Of a DNA stretch of 64,000 bases, positions 60,859-64,000 are shown one piece after another. The notes below the pieces were generated by a model, which saw only the letters and a list, made by a program, of their open reading frames with translations, ran no database searches and was not told the origin of the DNA. The first letter of the stretch is position 1. Each line of letters opens with the position of its first letter. The position numbers and the translations under genes are program-made. Origin of the DNA: Atopsyche davidsoni (Eukaryota; Arthropoda; Insecta; Trichoptera; Hydrobiosidae); the NCBI GenBank assembly GCA_022113835.1, contig JAILWY010000019.1:4240001-4304000 (forward strand). Direction: 5' to 3'.

Positions 60859-61396
60859 TATTTATATTGAATATGTTTTTTTCAAATGTCAAAAAAATAA
60901 TTCATTATTAATTAAATTAAAAATAATTCAACATTAGTGTATACTCGAATTGCGCGTTATTTCTACTTCAAGTTTTGTATGAAATAATATTGCTGGTCCA
61001 AAAATACCTATACGCCCAAAAATCTAGTTTATCTCCAAGCGTCACGCTAATTGTTTTAATTTTTATATTTTCATAAGCTAACGCTTCCGCGCTCTTACGT
61101 GTGGTCAATGTAGAAAAAAATAATTTTGGTAGTTAAATTTCCTGAAACAAAAATTTACCATTCATTGGTTAGCGAGCATATTTGCTTCACATTCTGGAAG
61201 TCAATCGGTGATGTTTTCATATCAGAGTTATGTTTTTCGTTAACCAAATCGTATTAGTAATTGTTGATGTAGCTCTGTCTCAAATTCCACATTTTTAATT
61301 ATAAATTTGATACAACATGAGTAATTAATGATCTGCTGTCGACCGCATTCTACCTACGCCATTGTTGTTTGCGGTTAATGGTAATTTTAAAGTGTG
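60859..61396. other. Gene-free AT-rich stretch
   Basis: Nothing recognised on either strand. Confidence 0.5.
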
Positions 61397-61419
61397 TATA
61401 TATATATATATATATATAT
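61397..61419. repeat. Short (TA)n microsatellite
   Basis: About 23 bp of TA dinucleotides following GTGTG. Confidence 0.9.
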
Positions 61420-64000
61420 CTATTGAAAATGTCATATTTGCCTTATGGAAACGTTCATCAATTTTAATAATCCAGTGTTCGTTATAATACGTCACAATGT
61501 CGGTTATTGCTGAGATTTTGAGATGAGATAAAATGTAGACAGACACTTTATTTACAAAATTTATTATTACTTAGAATGAACGATAAAAATTTTATAATTC
61601 TAATAATTAACGATTGGGTGAGATCTCAAATGGAAAAAATATATATTGAGATCATGTTTTAGAACATTATATAAATCTACAAGTTAGTAAATCAAATAAA
61701 TACACATGCAAATTATGTTTACTGGTCTGAAAATTAATTAACAAGCATCTGAGACACAGAAACACCTACAAATAAGGAATTTGTCAGATATAAAAATTGC
61801 AAAATGAATACTTCTTATAATTAATAGTCGAGTTCATTTCATGATCAAACGGATTCATAAATTATAAAAATGATTTTAACCGTATCAATAAATCGACAAC
61901 AGAATACTATAACTATTCAATTCTGAAATTTGAAAAATAGTCAAATGACGTGCAAAAGATTATAACGACACAAAATATTAAAGATTGGATAAGCTTTTAA
62001 AATCGTTGGGTTCATAAGATTCAGAAGTTCTACCCACCCCTAAAACTAATTACAAATTGATTTTGATTGGCAGGTTTTTTTATTACTTAATGTGCAAATT
62101 CGAAGATTCCTTTATACAATTGAATAATTAAAATAGGTATCTGACAAATATTAGACGCAGAATAATTTGATTGATATATAACCGCAGATAGATGAAGTCA
62201 TATTATTCAAACAATTGAACAAAATGAATGGGTCGTAAAGACGACGCGTTCAGGTGTTATGGGCGACTACCAGCCGTTAGAGCCGCGACTGCGGAGTCAC
62301 ACAATAACGTGCTAAATGGACAGGCAAATGGCGGCCACTGCAGCCAACGATACTGCCACCGTAATCATAATTACGGGGCGATGGCTCTGCTTATCTTTCG
62401 TAAAACGTTATTTATTACTCTTTTATTGTAACATCGTGAACAATAGTATCATTTCCCCAAATATCATTTATTTATAAAAAAATATATAAATATATTCAAA
62501 ACCTTAATTAAATTTCTTAAAACCTTTTTTTATTTAACGTAAAACTAAATAACGCTGCTCGAGTAGTGAGAAATATCACTGTCAATATGAATCCTGGACG
62601 AACCCGTTTCAGAATTAAAAATGTAATCGGAAGTAGCATCAGAAACAATGTTACCAAAATACTGGAAAAGCCTTGGGAATCCGCGCAATATGTCCATTGC
62701 CTGGCTGCAGACTTTTAATCCGACAACAGTCCTCGTCGACACTGGCAGCCGTTCGGTCCGACCGATCTCCCTAAAGCCATAAACTTTTTTGCAAACAAAA
62801 AAATTTAAATAAGCTCCGTTATTGGATTTTCGCATAAGCAGAGTAGGGATGTGAAAGTAAGTGTCGTTTTGTCGATCTAATCAAAGTATTTTGATAGAGA
62901 ACGCCAATAACGAATCCATTATTTGTTTCCTTTGAGAATTTTTTTCGCAGATTGTTTGTACTAGTATATTTAGGATTTATCTTGTTATTTCACCTATAAA
63001 TCGATTACCTAAAACGCATGGTTTTCAAATCAAACCGCGATAAATCCATAATGAGAATCTCGTATGGGGAAATGTGCAAAATATGCAAGCTCCAATTCGA
63101 AAATTTTTATAAATAAAAAAAAATATAGCCAAATGCAAAACAGACCAAAATTATAATCTGGTAAGAAATGCTGGATAATATTGGATTACGCAATGAGGGC
63201 GGCCGGCGGGCGAGCCCCGGCGCGAGCAGCGGAGATATTGAATAATAATCTCAGAAGTTTCTGCTTTATCTAATATTGATCAACCAGGTTGAAACACGCT
63301 ACAGATGGAAGACAGAGAAAAATATACCAAACTTCCATTGTAATTTTTTTTACGTTAATTATTAAGAAATTAATAAAATGATCCGGTTTGCAAATAATCC
63401 TACAGCATGCTAATGTCAATACATATCTGGGATCCTATAAATAACGATGACATGATAACGATTATATTTTAGAAAGGAAAATGCATCGGTTGATCAAAAT
63501 TTTAATATGAGATAAAACAGATGTGGCTACAATAAATCTCAAATTTAACGCCAGATGTCCCCTTTTCCAGTAAAAAAAACACTAGGATACTTCATACAAT
63601 AAGATTTTGGCATAAAAAAAATACGTATGTATACGTTTAATAAAATAGAATTAAATAATATCCAGGCATGCCGGGATAAAAGTTCGTATGAAAACTTGCA
63701 CAAACGGTCGCGTTCAAAATAGAACCTCCATATTTGTATTGTAAAAGTTCTTTCAGGAAAACTTTCATTTAAAAAGAAAAATATATAATTTGAATAGGAA
63801 AAATCGAATCTCTCGCACAGAGGGACCGATCAGCGTTGTTGCCGTCCGGGGCCAAGTGGGAACTCTCACGTGCGAATGCCCAATATCGAATCTGAGTCCA
63901 CGTACGAGTATACCTGTTCTCCGAGAACATTGGAAGTTCTACTATGTCGATTGGCCCTCCGCTGCGCAGGAGAATACAAATGACAGTGGATTCTAGGCAT
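61420..64000. other. Gene-free stretch to the window end
   Basis: Frames at 62228-62431 (plus, 67 codons), 62545-62835 (minus, 96 codons) and 63790-63996 (plus, 68 codons) show no convincing domain. A small GC-rich patch lies at about 63197-63235. The last 200 bp has a GC-richer, exon-like composition, but I cannot assign it. Confidence 0.4.

Noticed and set aside
63790..63996. Possible immunoglobulin-domain exon (frame with VRGQVGTLTCE and NDSGF)
   Set aside because: The Cys and D-x-G features are suggestive, but the frame stops before the expected Y-x-C, the Cys-to-Trp spacing is too long and no donor site fits. Chance is more likely.

Overview
This 64 kb window is AT-rich eukaryotic DNA, most likely from an insect. 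A lepidopteran source is plausible from the style of its Helitron ends and dispersed repeats, but I cannot prove it. I found no intact protein-coding gene, tRNA, rRNA, recognisable miRNA or CRISPR array. The longest open frames are either transposon remnants or low-complexity TA-repeat translations. The window therefore reads as intergenic or deep-intronic sequence of the gene-desert kind: long AT-rich stretches dotted with short CpG-rich blocks of 60 to 300 bp, plus microsatellites.

What can be named with confidence is mobile DNA. (1) A hAT remnant lies at about 2.7-3.3 kb, with one terminal repeat and the C-terminal dimerisation segment of the transposase. (2) Two Helitron 3' ends lie back to back at 20.0-20.5 kb with their 3' ends facing outward, each keeping a different scrap of the Helitron helicase. 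(3) A 160-bp mini-Helitron lies at 21.5 kb. (4) An almost complete but inactivated mariner of irritans type, with a D34D catalytic core, lies at 44.9-46.2 kb. (5) Two diverged Helitrons of the same family as the 21.5 kb copy lie tail to tail at 47.2-49.4 kb. They make a 2.2-kb inverted repeat whose centre is a perfect 42-bp palindrome. Both keep the N-terminal part of the Helitron polyprotein and have lost the Rep and helicase parts.

Layout: 0-2.7 kb unannotated AT-rich; 2.7-3.4 kb hAT plus a dispersed repeat; 3.4-20 kb unannotated with repeats near 9.5, 12.5 and 16.9 kb and (AT)n tracts at 14.2 and 15.6 kb; 20-21.7 kb Helitrons; 21.7-34 kb unannotated with CpG-rich blocks and a G-rich minisatellite at 31.2 kb; 34.4 kb a perfect 40-bp palindrome; 35.4-35.7 kb a patterned TA/CG array; 37-45 kb unannotated; 45-49.6 kb mariner and the Helitron pair; 49.6-64 kb unannotated with a stem-loop at 50.4 kb, small tandem repeats and several CpG-rich blocks.

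No genes work together here. The visible biology is transposon decay, Helitron deletion derivatives and paired insertions, and candidate regulatory blocks whose status needs comparison with related genomes.
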